The notes: generated by a model not told the origin, from the letters alone. 10,436 nt of DNA from Patescibacteria group bacterium (GCA_030916545.1 JAUPWI010000030.1:1-10436); one strand, 5' to 3'. Positions 1 through 6,570 are shown, numbered from the stretch's first letter. Made by a program: numbers and translations.

Positions 1-423
1 CGGAAACAGTTTCCTGACTGTGACCTGCCGGACCAGAGGAGAAGCGGCAAGCAGACGCTCTTCCGTTCGATGCGTCGAAAGCAGCAGAAAATTGAACTGG
101 GGAAAAACTCCCCACCTATTTTCCGAAAGAATCGTCCGAACCGTCCGTTCGACTTCAGCCGGCGTCAACATGCCCGCACCATCAATCTCCACATGCTCCA
201 CTGCTAATGTTCCTGAAAAAAAGACCTGGTACCCAGACACAACGAAGAACAATACCCACAAAAAGACGATCTGCCAAGTACGGGCATGGAACGACCGGCG
301 CTGCTCCTGATGCACCAGTGTATCCGATCCTCCGCGGACGAAACGACGTTCCCTCTTCCTAGAAAAAAGGGTCAGGGAACGATTCTTTCTCACTATTTTC
401 TGAACACCGGGTATCTGTCCCAT
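1..423 (-). CDS. ftsQ: FtsQ/DivIB-type cell division protein, N-terminal part (runs off the window)
   Basis: This is an open reading frame of 141 codons with no stop before the window edge. FtsQ/DivIB proteins are single-pass membrane proteins that bridge the cytoplasmic and outer parts of the division machinery. Residues 1-50 form a basic cytoplasmic tail rich in Arg and Lys. Residues 51-69 (QIVFLWVLFFVVSGYQVFF) form one membrane helix. From about residue 74 a POTRA-like domain begins, with the family pattern V-E-H-V-E-I-D-G, then an Arg/Glu helix ending ERLLAASPLVRQVTVRKLFP, which is where family members read '...P.V..V.V.R..P'. The ATG follows the holB TGA stop after a single base, so translation is probably coupled; only a weak GAGAG lies upstream. 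The C-terminal beta domain is outside the window. The assignment rests on architecture plus the POTRA pattern; another POTRA single-pass protein is the main alternative. Confidence 0.82.
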   Translation of the reverse strand, partial: MGQIPGVQKIVRKNRSLTLFSRKRERRFVRGGSDTLVHQEQRRSFHARTWQIVFLWVLFFVVSGYQVFFSGTLAVEHVEIDGAGMLTPAEVERTVRTILSENRWGVFPQFNFLLLSTHRTEERLLAASPLVRQVTVRKLFP

Positions 424-424
424 C

Positions 425-1318
425 TCAACAGGCTCTCAAAAATAACTTTTCCAACTGCAGTCGGGTATTTGCCTGCGTACCGCGCAGGATGCGCTGTGCC
501 TTCACAATATCTTCCAAAAAACGATACCCGCTTGGAATTCGCTCCTGCTGCGCTTCATCCAGCGCATCCTGCCGAATCAGGGATATCAACCACTCAAGCA
601 ACCTCGTGACCGATACACTCTCCCGGGAGAGGTCTTCCGCCAGTCGGAGCCGCTCGGAAACCGGAAGCTCCCGCAGGTTCGATAACCGTCGCAGGAAAAC
701 CTTGGTCGAAGAAAACCCTTCCGTATCCCGGAGGGCCTCCGTGACGACTCCTGGCCGGCCGAAAGACAGAAGGAAACGGTCTTCGTGATCCAGGATTCCG
801 AGCCCGGACATCTCTTCTTCGCGGACCAGGGAAAACGGCACACGCTGCAACCGCGAATGCACCGTATCGAGCAAGGCCGCCGCGTCGTGCGTCACCAGGA
901 TAAGTATCGAGGTCTCATTCGGCTCCTCGAGCGTCTTCAGAAGAGCATTCTGCGCCCCGTGTGAGAGCCGGTGAGCATCGTCGATGATGAGCACGCGCTT
1001 TTTTCCGACCAGCGGATACCGGGAAAGAAACCCGATATTCTCGCGTACCGCCTCCACCGGGATATTCTTTTCCCGTGTTTTTCCCTTTTCCGTCACCCGC
1101 TCCGGAATCAGAAGAGAGATATCCGGATGTTCCAATTCCTCTTCTCCCCGAAAATCAAATGCATCATCCCGGTCCACCACCGCCCAGGCGAAACGCAGCG
1201 CGACCAATCGCTTGCCGACACTCTCAGGACCGACGAACAAGAACGACTGCGGATGCGACTGCTCGCCCGCCAGCCGATCCAAACGTTCCTGGATGACCCG
1301 ATGCCCGATAATCCGCAT
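425..1318 (-). CDS. holB: DNA polymerase III subunit delta' (clamp-loader AAA+ protein)
   Basis: The 297-residue product matches the delta' subunit of the clamp loader, which with DnaX and delta loads the sliding clamp onto DNA. The N-terminus (IGHRVIQERL) is the typical AAA+ entry helix. The P-loop at 30-37 reads GPESVGKR, with Arg in place of the usual Ser/Thr, as expected of delta', which is generally not an ATPase. Walker B is VLIIDDAHRL (109-118), followed by the family stretch NALLKTLEEP and a sensor-1 strand ILVTHD. SRLQR at 155-159 occupies the place of the SRC arginine-finger motif, with Leu instead of Cys. The Zn-binding cysteines between Walker A and B seen in many bacterial homologues are absent. 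The gene starts 18 bases after the upstream glycosyltransferase stop and has only a poor Shine-Dalgarno (GACGGAAA). A DnaX-like paralogue is the alternative, but the defective P-loop and length favour delta'. Confidence 0.9.
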   Translation of the reverse strand: MRIIGHRVIQERLDRLAGEQSHPQSFLFVGPESVGKRLVALRFAWAVVDRDDAFDFRGEEELEHPDISLLIPERVTEKGKTREKNIPVEAVRENIGFLSRYPLVGKKRVLIIDDAHRLSHGAQNALLKTLEEPNETSILILVTHDAAALLDTVHSRLQRVPFSLVREEEMSGLGILDHEDRFLLSFGRPGVVTEALRDTEGFSSTKVFLRRLSNLRELPVSERLRLAEDLSRESVSVTRLLEWLISLIRQDALDEAQQERIPSGYRFLEDIVKAQRILRGTQANTRLQLEKLFLRAC

Positions 1319-1336
1319 ATGCGTTTTCCGTCTTGC

Positions 1337-2545
1337 TTATGCCTGAGGGATGGAAGAGCTTCTTTCGGAGAATACTCCCGAATCGGCAGCCGCCCTGTTC
1401 CCGGTCTCTCCTGCCGCCTTCCGGATACCCGCCTCAAAGCCCGATCGGGAGAAAGTCTGCACTGAACGAATCAGTGTTTCTGGAGGGTATCCTCCCTGTG
1501 TTTCCTTTTCGATGAATCGTTTCACCGCTTCCGCAATCACCTCCGGCGTCTGCGAACGAAACACCTCTCCGGTCTCGCCGACTTGGAGGATTTCACGGAT
1601 TCCGCCATATTCATAGGCAATAACCGGTGTCCCCGATGCGAGCGCCTCGACCGCCACCATTCCGAAGTCTTCCTCCGAAGGGAAAATCAAAGCTCGTGCC
1701 TCGCGATAATACCGCCCGAGACGATCATCATTCACCCTCCCGACGAATGTAACGTGCTCTCCGGCGATCCGCCGCAATGAGGATTCCTCGCGACCGCTTC
1801 CGACCACGACCAGAGGGAATCCGAGCTTGCTGAACGCCTCGATGACCGGTCCGATCTGCTTGGAACGTGTAAGACGCGAGACGACCAGAAAATGCTTCCG
1901 TTCATTCCGAGGAAGCACAGCTGTCGCTTCCGATCCAGGGAGAGGCAAAACTGGAGGGTAGACGACGGATGCTTCCTGACGATAGTACTTCATGATCCGA
2001 TCTCGGGTATACTCGGAATTCGCGATGAGCACATCCGGCCGATCCGCAGCTTCCGAATCCCACAGACGCATATACGACAACCAGAGACGCATCAGGAGAC
2101 GGGGAACGAACCAGGGCAATGACTCATCCAAATACGCTTCTCTTCCTTCCCAGGCGTAGCGCATCGGGGAATGGACATAGGCGATATGCTTCGTATGCAG
2201 ACGGGTGATGATACCCTTCGACCAGGCCCCCGAAGAAGAGATGACCAGATCGAATTCCCGCAGATCGAGCGTCTCGATCGCAACGGGATACAGGGGCAGC
2301 AAGGCCCGGTATCGACGCCGGAGCCATGCTGGAAAAGACTGGAGAAATGAGGTGCGGATCTCACGCCCCGGAAAAAATCGCCTGGCGATGGCTTCATCCT
2401 GAAGCAGCGTGTAGATCGGCGCATCAGGGTAGAGTGAAGCGAGTGCCTGCAACACCCGTTCCGCCCCACCAAAGGACACGAGAAAATCGTGCACCAAAGC
2501 GACTTTTTTCGGTCTGTCTGTTTTATGGTATTGACTTTCTTTCAT
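1337..2545 (-). CDS. GT4-family glycosyltransferase (WbaZ-like)
   Basis: A 402-residue GT-B fold, GT4 (Pfam glycosyl transferase group 1) enzyme, which would transfer a nucleotide-activated sugar, plausibly mannose, to a surface glycan or lipid acceptor at the inner face of the membrane. The N-terminal Rossmann half begins KKVALVHDFLVSFGGAERVL (13-32), a pattern I associate with WbaZ-like mannosyltransferases. The linker AYVHSPMRYAW lies at 122-132. The donor-binding half has VVSRLTRSKQ (221-230) and the E-x7-E motif from E292 to E300 (EDFGMVAVE), followed by ASGTPVIAYEYGGIREI. The last ~25 residues are Ser/Ala-rich and not conserved-looking. The frame is open upstream to 2644, but the ATG at 2545 is chosen because a good promoter (-10 at 2555-2560) lies between the two and homology begins just after it. 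It heads a leftward unit with holB and ftsQ. Exact sugar specificity cannot be read from the sequence. Confidence 0.9.
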   Translation of the reverse strand: MKESQYHKTDRPKKVALVHDFLVSFGGAERVLQALASLYPDAPIYTLLQDEAIARRFFPGREIRTSFLQSFPAWLRRRYRALLPLYPVAIETLDLREFDLVISSSGAWSKGIITRLHTKHIAYVHSPMRYAWEGREAYLDESLPWFVPRLLMRLWLSYMRLWDSEAADRPDVLIANSEYTRDRIMKYYRQEASVVYPPVLPLPGSEATAVLPRNERKHFLVVSRLTRSKQIGPVIEAFSKLGFPLVVVGSGREESSLRRIAGEHVTFVGRVNDDRLGRYYREARALIFPSEEDFGMVAVEALASGTPVIAYEYGGIREILQVGETGEVFRSQTPEVIAEAVKRFIEKETQGGYPPETLIRSVQTFSRSGFEAGIRKAAGETGNRAAADSGVFSERSSSIPQA

Positions 2546-2559
2546 TTCTATGCTATCAT
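2531..2559 (+). promoter_or_regulatory. Sigma70-type promoter for the small membrane protein gene
   Basis: TTGACT (2531-2536) and TATCAT (2554-2559) are separated by exactly 17 bases, a near-consensus pair. Start of transcription is expected near 2566, giving a leader of about 67 bases before the ATG at 2633. The -35 box lies inside the first codons of the opposing glycosyltransferase gene and the two -10 boxes share five bases, so the two promoters probably compete for polymerase. Confidence 0.65.
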
Positions 2560-2582
2560 AAAAATCTGTATATTTCGTACAA
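2555..2582 (-). promoter_or_regulatory. Sigma70-type promoter for the first glycosyltransferase gene, probably leaderless
   Basis: Reading leftward, TTGTAC (-35, 2582-2577) and TATGAT (-10, 2560-2555) are separated by 16 bases. Only 9 bases separate the -10 box from the ATG at 2545, so transcription would begin about 3 bases before the start codon. No Shine-Dalgarno is present, which fits a leaderless message. It interlocks with the opposite-strand promoter at 2531-2559. Confidence 0.6.
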
Positions 2583-2610
2583 TTTCGGTGTCTCCGAAGT
2601 ACAACTGTAC
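2577..2610 (+). repeat. GTACAA direct repeats and a TTCGG/CCGAA dyad in the small-gene leader
   Basis: GTACAA occurs at 2577-2582 and 2599-2604, 22 bases apart (about two helical turns), and GTAC occurs again at 2607-2610. Between the first two lies the inverted repeat TTCGG (2584-2588) / CCGAA (2594-2598) with a 5-base loop. The first GTACAA is also the -35 box of the opposing glycosyltransferase promoter. It could be a regulator-binding site or an RNA hairpin in the leader; the function is inferred only from position and symmetry. Confidence 0.4.
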
Positions 2611-2632
2611 CATTTTCAAGGGAGCGGGAAAG

Positions 2633-2848
2633 ATGAAGACACAATGGTTCGTGTTCAAGGTGGTGTTCATTACAGCAATGTGTCGAATTATGTTCGATCT
2701 CAGCGGCGGCTCAGAGAATTCTGAGTATTTCGTATATGCAACATTCTTGCTTTCGTGGCTTCTGGCCTGGGTGCTCGAGCTCCTATGGAGTATCGACAAT
2801 AACCTCAAACAAATCCTCAAACGAGAGGTCCCTGAGGTTGAAGAATAG
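2633..2848 (+). CDS. Small two-helix membrane protein of unknown function
   Basis: A 71-residue product that I do not recognise. It starts MKTQWFVFKVVFITAMCRIM, giving a likely first membrane helix at about 6-24. A polar stretch LSGGSENSE follows, then a strongly hydrophobic second helix at about 32-53 (YFVYATFLLSWLLAWVLELLW). The tail is charged and ends KREVPEVEE. The start is chosen because AAGGGAG (2618-2624) is the best Shine-Dalgarno in the window and lies 8 bases upstream; the frame stays open further upstream to 2489, but that part overlaps the opposing gene and contains the promoter. A near-consensus promoter (2531-2559) and a hairpin terminator (2884-2916) bracket it, so it looks like an independent single-gene unit pointing against both neighbours. 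Its 3' end overlaps the convergent glycosyltransferase by 32 bases. Hydrophobicity and size suggest a membrane accessory protein; nothing shows the partner. Confidence 0.75.
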   Translation: MKTQWFVFKVVFITAMCRIMFDLSGGSENSEYFVYATFLLSWLLAWVLELLWSIDNNLKQILKREVPEVEE

Positions 2849-3965
2849 CCACAGTTAGCCCTCGGGCACAGGACGCCCACCCGAAGCGACTCAGATTCTG
2901 GGTCGCTTTCTCTATTATACCATTTCTCAGGTCCGGATCGGACAAGACCTGCCACACCCCCTCTGCGATGCTTTCCGCGCTCTCCGAATCGACATACACC
3001 GCTCCGTCCCCGGCTACTTCCGGCAGCGAGGATACATTTGACGTCACGACCGGCGTTCCGGCTGCCTGTGCTTCCAATATCGGAATTCCAAACCCCTCAT
3101 AAAGAGTCGGAAAGACGAACGCGTCCGCTCCCCGAAGCAACGACCACTTCTCCTCCTCGCTCACGTACCCGAGCTCACGAATCGGGATATTCGATTGAAG
3201 ACTTTGGATTTTGGAACGGATTTTTTCATAACCGTATCCCGGCTTCCCCACCAGCACCAGCTCATGCGGTATCCGATATGTTCGTTTCAGAATCTCGAAG
3301 GTCTCGATGATTCTCAGGATATTCTTCCGCTCCTCCAGGCGCCCGATGAACAAAAGATACGGGACCTCTTGAGTATCCGTAGCCGGAAGTACGTCAAAGG
3401 TTATAGGTGATAAGTTCTCCGTTTTTTTATCATAACCTTCGGAAATGACCCGGATTTTCGTTTCCGATACCCCGTATAATTTCATCACGTCCCGCTTCGT
3501 ATTCTCCGATACGCACACGACCATCTCTGCCCACCGACACGAGCATCGGATGGAAATCCGCATATACCAGCGCTCATACCACGAATACGCCTCCGGACAA
3601 AACTCGTATTCCAACCCATGTATCGTCACGATCGTCCGCTTGGGATGGATGAACGGCACGGTATGCGCCGGGACGAACAGGACCTCCGGCGGGAAAAAAA
3701 GCATCTCCAGAGACAAACGGAACTGTGTCCAAAAACGCGGCGCCCACAAAGCCTTCACTTGCCAGCCCGATGGGAGATCGAAATCTATCGGCGGTATCAC
3801 CCATATGAAACGCCCCGCCTGCCAACCGATCTTTTTCCGCACATACAAAAAAACCGTCTGCCCGGTCAGTTCCGTCCGCAGATACTTGATCACCTGATAG
3901 CTGTATTCTTCGATCCCCGTCCGTTTCTTGAGAAACGCCCGCGAAGCATCGATGCCGATTATCAT
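2817..3965 (-). CDS. GT4-family glycosyltransferase (mannosyltransferase-like)
   Basis: A 382-residue GT-B enzyme of the GT4 family, expected to transfer a sugar from a nucleotide donor to a surface glycan acceptor. It opens with MIIGIDASRAF..RTGIEEYS, typical of this group. It has the family segment TIVTIHGLEYEFCPEAYSWY (111-130), then CVSENTKRDV (151-160). The C-terminal donor domain has LLFIGRLEERKN (204-215) and E290-x7-E298 in YEGFGIPILEA, followed by AGTPVVTSNVSSLPEVAGD. The ATG at 3965 is the only possible start because an in-frame TAG lies 12 bases upstream; no convincing Shine-Dalgarno precedes it. It follows mreB by 109 bases and is probably read through from murA-mreB. Its 3' end overlaps the small convergent gene and holds that gene's terminator, yet the conserved C-terminal helix (SRFGWASCARGL) shows that the coding end is genuine. 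Confidence 0.92.
   Translation of the reverse strand: MIIGIDASRAFLKKRTGIEEYSYQVIKYLRTELTGQTVFLYVRKKIGWQAGRFIWVIPPIDFDLPSGWQVKALWAPRFWTQFRLSLEMLFFPPEVLFVPAHTVPFIHPKRTIVTIHGLEYEFCPEAYSWYERWYMRISIRCSCRWAEMVVCVSENTKRDVMKLYGVSETKIRVISEGYDKKTENLSPITFDVLPATDTQEVPYLLFIGRLEERKNILRIIETFEILKRTYRIPHELVLVGKPGYGYEKIRSKIQSLQSNIPIRELGYVSEEEKWSLLRGADAFVFPTLYEGFGIPILEAQAAGTPVVTSNVSSLPEVAGDGAVYVDSESAESIAEGVWQVLSDPDLRNGIIEKATQNLSRFGWASCARGLTVAILQPQGPLV
2884..2916 (+). terminator. Rho-independent terminator of the small membrane protein gene
   Basis: AGCGACTC (2885-2892) pairs with GGGTCGCT (2900-2907). The inner pairs A2893-T2899 and G2894-C2898 and the outer pair A2884-T2908 extend it to about 11 base pairs with a 3-base loop. 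The following tail TTCTCTATT is T-rich but interrupted, so efficiency may be moderate. The hairpin lies 36 bases after the TAG stop and inside the last codons of the opposing glycosyltransferase gene. Confidence 0.6.
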
Positions 3966-4023
3966 ATTGATTGACCACTACATCATTTCCCAATACACTC
4001 TCATATCGAGGAGAGAAGGGGAT

Positions 4024-4047
4024 GTCTTTCAATACGGACTGAAAGAC
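4024..4047 (-). repeat. Perfect 8-bp inverted repeat between mreB and the glycosyltransferase gene
   Basis: GTCTTTCA (4024-4031) and TGAAAGAC (4040-4047) form a perfect hairpin stem with an 8-base loop. It starts 27 bases downstream of the mreB stop. No T-run follows on either strand, so it is not a standard intrinsic terminator. It could be a 3'-end stabilising hairpin or processing site in the polycistronic mRNA, or a binding site. Confidence 0.5.
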
Positions 4048-4074
4048 GGGATTGATATGACTGAAACAGAGGCC

Positions 4075-5085
4075 TTATTTCGCCAGGACGATGCTCCGCT
4101 TGTACACTTCCAGATTCTCAAGCACGATACCGGTCCCCTTCACCACGCAGAAAGCCGGATTGTCCGCGACATAGCACGGGACACCGATCGTCTTAGCGAT
4201 CAGCTGATCGAGATAACGAAGTTGGGCCGTCCCCCCCGAAAGCACCATGCCCTTATCCATCACGTCGGCAGCCAGCTCGGGTGGCGTCTCCTGAAGGACC
4301 TGCTTGATGACATTGATGATCTCGCGCAATTCGTCCTGAACCGCCTCCGTCACTTCGTTCGAGGAAATATTCACGGTCTTCGGCAGTCCGCCCATCAAGT
4401 CGCGCCCCCGTACCTCCATGAAATCCTCCTTCACCTGGGCGATCGCCGCGCCGATTTTCATCTTGACCTCCTCGGCCGTCCGATCGCCGATCGCGAGCGA
4501 GTACTTCCGTTTGATATAGTCCGAAATCGCCTGATCGATACGGTTCCCGCCGACACGCGCGCTATGCGCTGCCACCACGCCACCGAGCGAGATGATCGCG
4601 ATTTCCGACGTCCCACCGCCGATATTGATGATCATATTCCCCTGCGCGGTATGGATCGGAATTCCCGCGCCGATCGCCGCGAGAATCGGCTCCTTCACGA
4701 CATACGCCGCCTTGGCACCGGCCTTAAGAGCGGCATCCACCACGGCACGCCGTTCCGTCGACGTCACTCCGGCCGGAATGGAGAGCACGATTTCTGGCCG
4801 AAACAGACGAAAACGACCTGTCACTTTATTAATGAAATAACGGAGCATCGCCTCAGTCACCCGATAGTCAGCAATAGCTCCATCACGCAGTGGTTGAGAA
4901 GCGACAATGGTATCCGGTGTCCGACCGAGCATTTCCTTGGCCTCATTGCCAACGGCCAGCACTTTGTTCTCCGCAAGTGAAATAGCCACCACCGACGGCT
5001 CATTGATGACAACACCTTTCCCTGGCACAAATACCAGGGTATTAGCTGTCCCGAGATCGATACCTATTTTTCGAATGAAAGACAT
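4075..5085 (-). CDS. mreB: Rod shape-determining protein MreB
   Basis: A 336-residue actin-like ATPase that forms filaments on the inner membrane face and organises lateral wall synthesis. It has the usual family length. The phosphate-1 motif is GIDLGTANT (8-16), with a short hydrophobic N-terminus MSFIRKI that may touch the membrane. PSVVAI follows at 30-35 and SIPAGVTSTERRAV at 102-115. The phosphate-2 motif is INIGGGTSEIAIISLGG (153-169). The characteristic ARVGGNRIDQAI lies at 176-187, and the adenosine motif is MVLSGGTAQL (280-289). GGAG in the minus strand (5096-5093) is a fair Shine-Dalgarno 7 bases before the ATG. It lies 51 bases downstream of murA in the same orientation, so both are probably expressed together. 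An almost complete open frame on the opposite strand is a shadow of this gene. MreB implies an elongated or rod-like cell. Confidence 0.98.
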   Translation of the reverse strand: MSFIRKIGIDLGTANTLVFVPGKGVVINEPSVVAISLAENKVLAVGNEAKEMLGRTPDTIVASQPLRDGAIADYRVTEAMLRYFINKVTGRFRLFRPEIVLSIPAGVTSTERRAVVDAALKAGAKAAYVVKEPILAAIGAGIPIHTAQGNMIINIGGGTSEIAIISLGGVVAAHSARVGGNRIDQAISDYIKRKYSLAIGDRTAEEVKMKIGAAIAQVKEDFMEVRGRDLMGGLPKTVNISSNEVTEAVQDELREIINVIKQVLQETPPELAADVMDKGMVLSGGTAQLRYLDQLIAKTIGVPCYVADNPAFCVVKGTGIVLENLEVYKRSIVLAK

Positions 5086-5103
5086 ACGCGTGCTCCGGTA
5101 TCA

Positions 5104-5120
5104 AGAAATATTCCTCATCA
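5104..5120 (-). repeat. 17-base element upstream of mreB, shared with the murA upstream region
   Basis: Reading leftward, TGATGAGGAATATTTCT lies 18 bases before the mreB start codon. The same element with one substitution (TGATGAGGAATACTTCT) lies at 6456-6440, directly before the murA -35 box. In both places a TTGA follows a few bases later. It may be a shared regulatory site or a remnant of duplication; the match could still be chance. Confidence 0.35.
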
Positions 5121-5136
5121 CGCCTCCCGCTCACTC

Positions 5137-6399
5137 CTATCGACTGATGCGCTCGATACACGCGCCGAGCTTCCGCAAGCGTTCCTCGATACGTTCATAT
5201 CCGCGATCCACTTGATAGATATCCTCGATCACGGTCTTCCCTTCCGCACACAGGGCCGCGATGATGAGCGAGACTCCGGCACGAAGATCGTAACTCTTGA
5301 TGGTCGTTCCGTGAAGTTTCGTCTTACCGCGCACGATGACCTGATGCGGATTAAGCACAGTCGCCCGCGCGCCCATTTTCTCAAGCTCCGGTACATAATT
5401 GAACCGTCCTTCGAAAATCGTATCGAAAATAAGTGTGTCGCCCTCGGCCTGCGTCGCCAGCACCCCGAACGGAGCCTGCACGTCGCTCGGGACACCCGGA
5501 TACGTACGCGTATCAAGTTTGGCAATGGCGCGCAACGGTCTTCCGGGGACGACCGTGATCGCGTCTTCCTCGATCACGAAATCGACTCCGAATTCCCGCA
5601 GTTTCTCAAGCACGATATCCAGATGTTCTTCCTGGGCATGTTTCACCGTCAAGGCGCTCCCGGTCGCCGCACCGAGAATCAGAAACGTCGCCGCTTCGTT
5701 CGCGTCGGGAATGATAGCATGTTCAGCACCGACCAGCGTCCCGGTCCCGGTGATTTCCAGGGTATGCGTTCCAAGTCCTTTGATATCCGCCCCCATCGCG
5801 ACCAGGAATCGCCCAAGATCTTCCACGTGCGGCTCTGTGGCGGCAATTCGAATCGTCGTCTTGCCCGACATGCCGGCTGCGAGCATCATCGCGTTTTCGG
5901 TCGCGGTCACGGACATTTCCCGAAGAACCACCTTGGCTGATTTCCGTTCGCTCGCGTCGACACGGTAGCCTTTTTCCTGCTGCGTTATCCGTACGCCCAA
6001 TTTTTCCAACGCATCGAAATGCGTCCCGACCGGACGCGCTCCGATGACGCAACCACCCGGATGATACAAGGAAAACGTATCGAAACGGGCCGACAATGAA
6101 CCAAAAAGCAGTATCGATGAGCGGATCCGTTTCACCTTCTCGACATCCATCTTTTCCGGATCGATATCCCGGTTCGTGATAGCGATCGTCCGCTTGTCCC
6201 GCCATTCTATCTCGGCACCCATACTCTCAAGAATCTCGAGCATACGAAACACATCCTCGATCAAAGGCAGATTCGAAAGCACGCAGGTTTGTGTCGTGAG
6301 GAGCGTCGCTGCGAGTATTGGTGTCGTCGCGTTCTTCGAGCCGGAAACCGCTATTTCACCGGATAAAGGCTTGCCTCCCTCAATTTCAAATACTTCCAT
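5137..6399 (-). CDS. murA: UDP-N-acetylglucosamine 1-carboxyvinyltransferase (MurA)
   Basis: A 420-residue enzyme that adds enolpyruvate from PEP to UDP-GlcNAc, the first committed step of peptidoglycan synthesis, in the cytoplasm. The N-terminus MEVFEIEGGKPLSGEIAVSG and K22 in SGSKNA match the family exactly. The PEP-attacking Cys is C117 in PGGCVIGARPVGTH, so the enzyme should be sensitive to fosfomycin in principle. The late motifs GVPSDVQAPFG and DTIFEGRFNYVPEL carry the conserved Asp and Arg environment of the active site. The frame is open to an ATG at 6432, but that one lies within the promoter (6408-6436); the ATG at 6399 gives the normal family start and length. The message would be essentially leaderless. 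It heads the unit murA-mreB-glycosyltransferase. Confidence 0.98.
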   Translation of the reverse strand: MEVFEIEGGKPLSGEIAVSGSKNATTPILAATLLTTQTCVLSNLPLIEDVFRMLEILESMGAEIEWRDKRTIAITNRDIDPEKMDVEKVKRIRSSILLFGSLSARFDTFSLYHPGGCVIGARPVGTHFDALEKLGVRITQQEKGYRVDASERKSAKVVLREMSVTATENAMMLAAGMSGKTTIRIAATEPHVEDLGRFLVAMGADIKGLGTHTLEITGTGTLVGAEHAIIPDANEAATFLILGAATGSALTVKHAQEEHLDIVLEKLREFGVDFVIEEDAITVVPGRPLRAIAKLDTRTYPGVPSDVQAPFGVLATQAEGDTLIFDTIFEGRFNYVPELEKMGARATVLNPHQVIVRGKTKLHGTTIKSYDLRAGVSLIIAALCAEGKTVIEDIYQVDRGYERIEERLRKLGACIERISR

Positions 6400-6407
6400 A
6401 CCCTGGG

Positions 6408-6436
6408 AGTATAGCGGAAAACCGCCGTACACTCAA
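6408..6436 (-). promoter_or_regulatory. Sigma70-type promoter of murA, probably leaderless
   Basis: Reading leftward, TTGAGT (6436-6431) and TATACT (6413-6408) are separated by 17 bases. The -10 box ends 8 bases before the murA ATG, so transcription would start about 2 bases before it. An AGGG sits too close to the ATG to act as a Shine-Dalgarno. Confidence 0.7.
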
Positions 6437-6439
6437 GAG

Positions 6440-6456
6440 AGAAGTATTCCTCATCA
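6440..6456 (-). repeat. 17-base element upstream of the murA promoter, shared with mreB
   Basis: TGATGAGGAATACTTCT lies 3 bases upstream of the murA -35 box and matches the element before mreB (5120-5104) at 16 of 17 positions. The position suits an activator site or an UP-like element, but this is inference from two copies. Confidence 0.35.
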
Positions 6457-6570
6457 AACAGGGACTGAAAGCATGATTCAAACAAACTCAACACGATTCA
6501 TTTTTCTCCCAACCAATGTATAGGAAACGCTCCTCATTCAACGATGCCCGATAATAAGAGAGCTGTTCTT

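Noticed and set aside
2546..2644. 33-residue N-terminal extension of the first glycosyltransferase (MCLHLSRS...)
   Set aside because: It overlaps the leader of the opposing small gene and lies upstream of the gene's own promoter; it shows no family similarity.
3966..4023. Possible separate promoter for the second glycosyltransferase (TTGGGA and TATGAT)
   Set aside because: The spacing is 21 bases and the TATGAT overlaps the start codon itself, so it cannot drive this gene.
3928..4980. 350-codon open frame on the plus strand across mreB
   Set aside because: It is the antisense shadow of mreB, rich in Arg, His and Asp with no recognisable domain and no start signals, while mreB on the other strand carries every family motif.
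5212..5968. Long plus-strand open frames across murA
   Set aside because: These are shadows of murA produced by its codon bias; low-complexity composition and no family resemblance.
6400..6432. Longer murA start (MYGGFPLYSQG extension)
   Set aside because: The extension contains the murA -10 box and spacer, and the enzyme family begins at the internal Met of MEVFEIEGG.
6473..6523. 16-codon plus-strand ORF in the murA upstream region
   Set aside because: No promoter or Shine-Dalgarno and no recognisable features; chance ORF of this size is expected.
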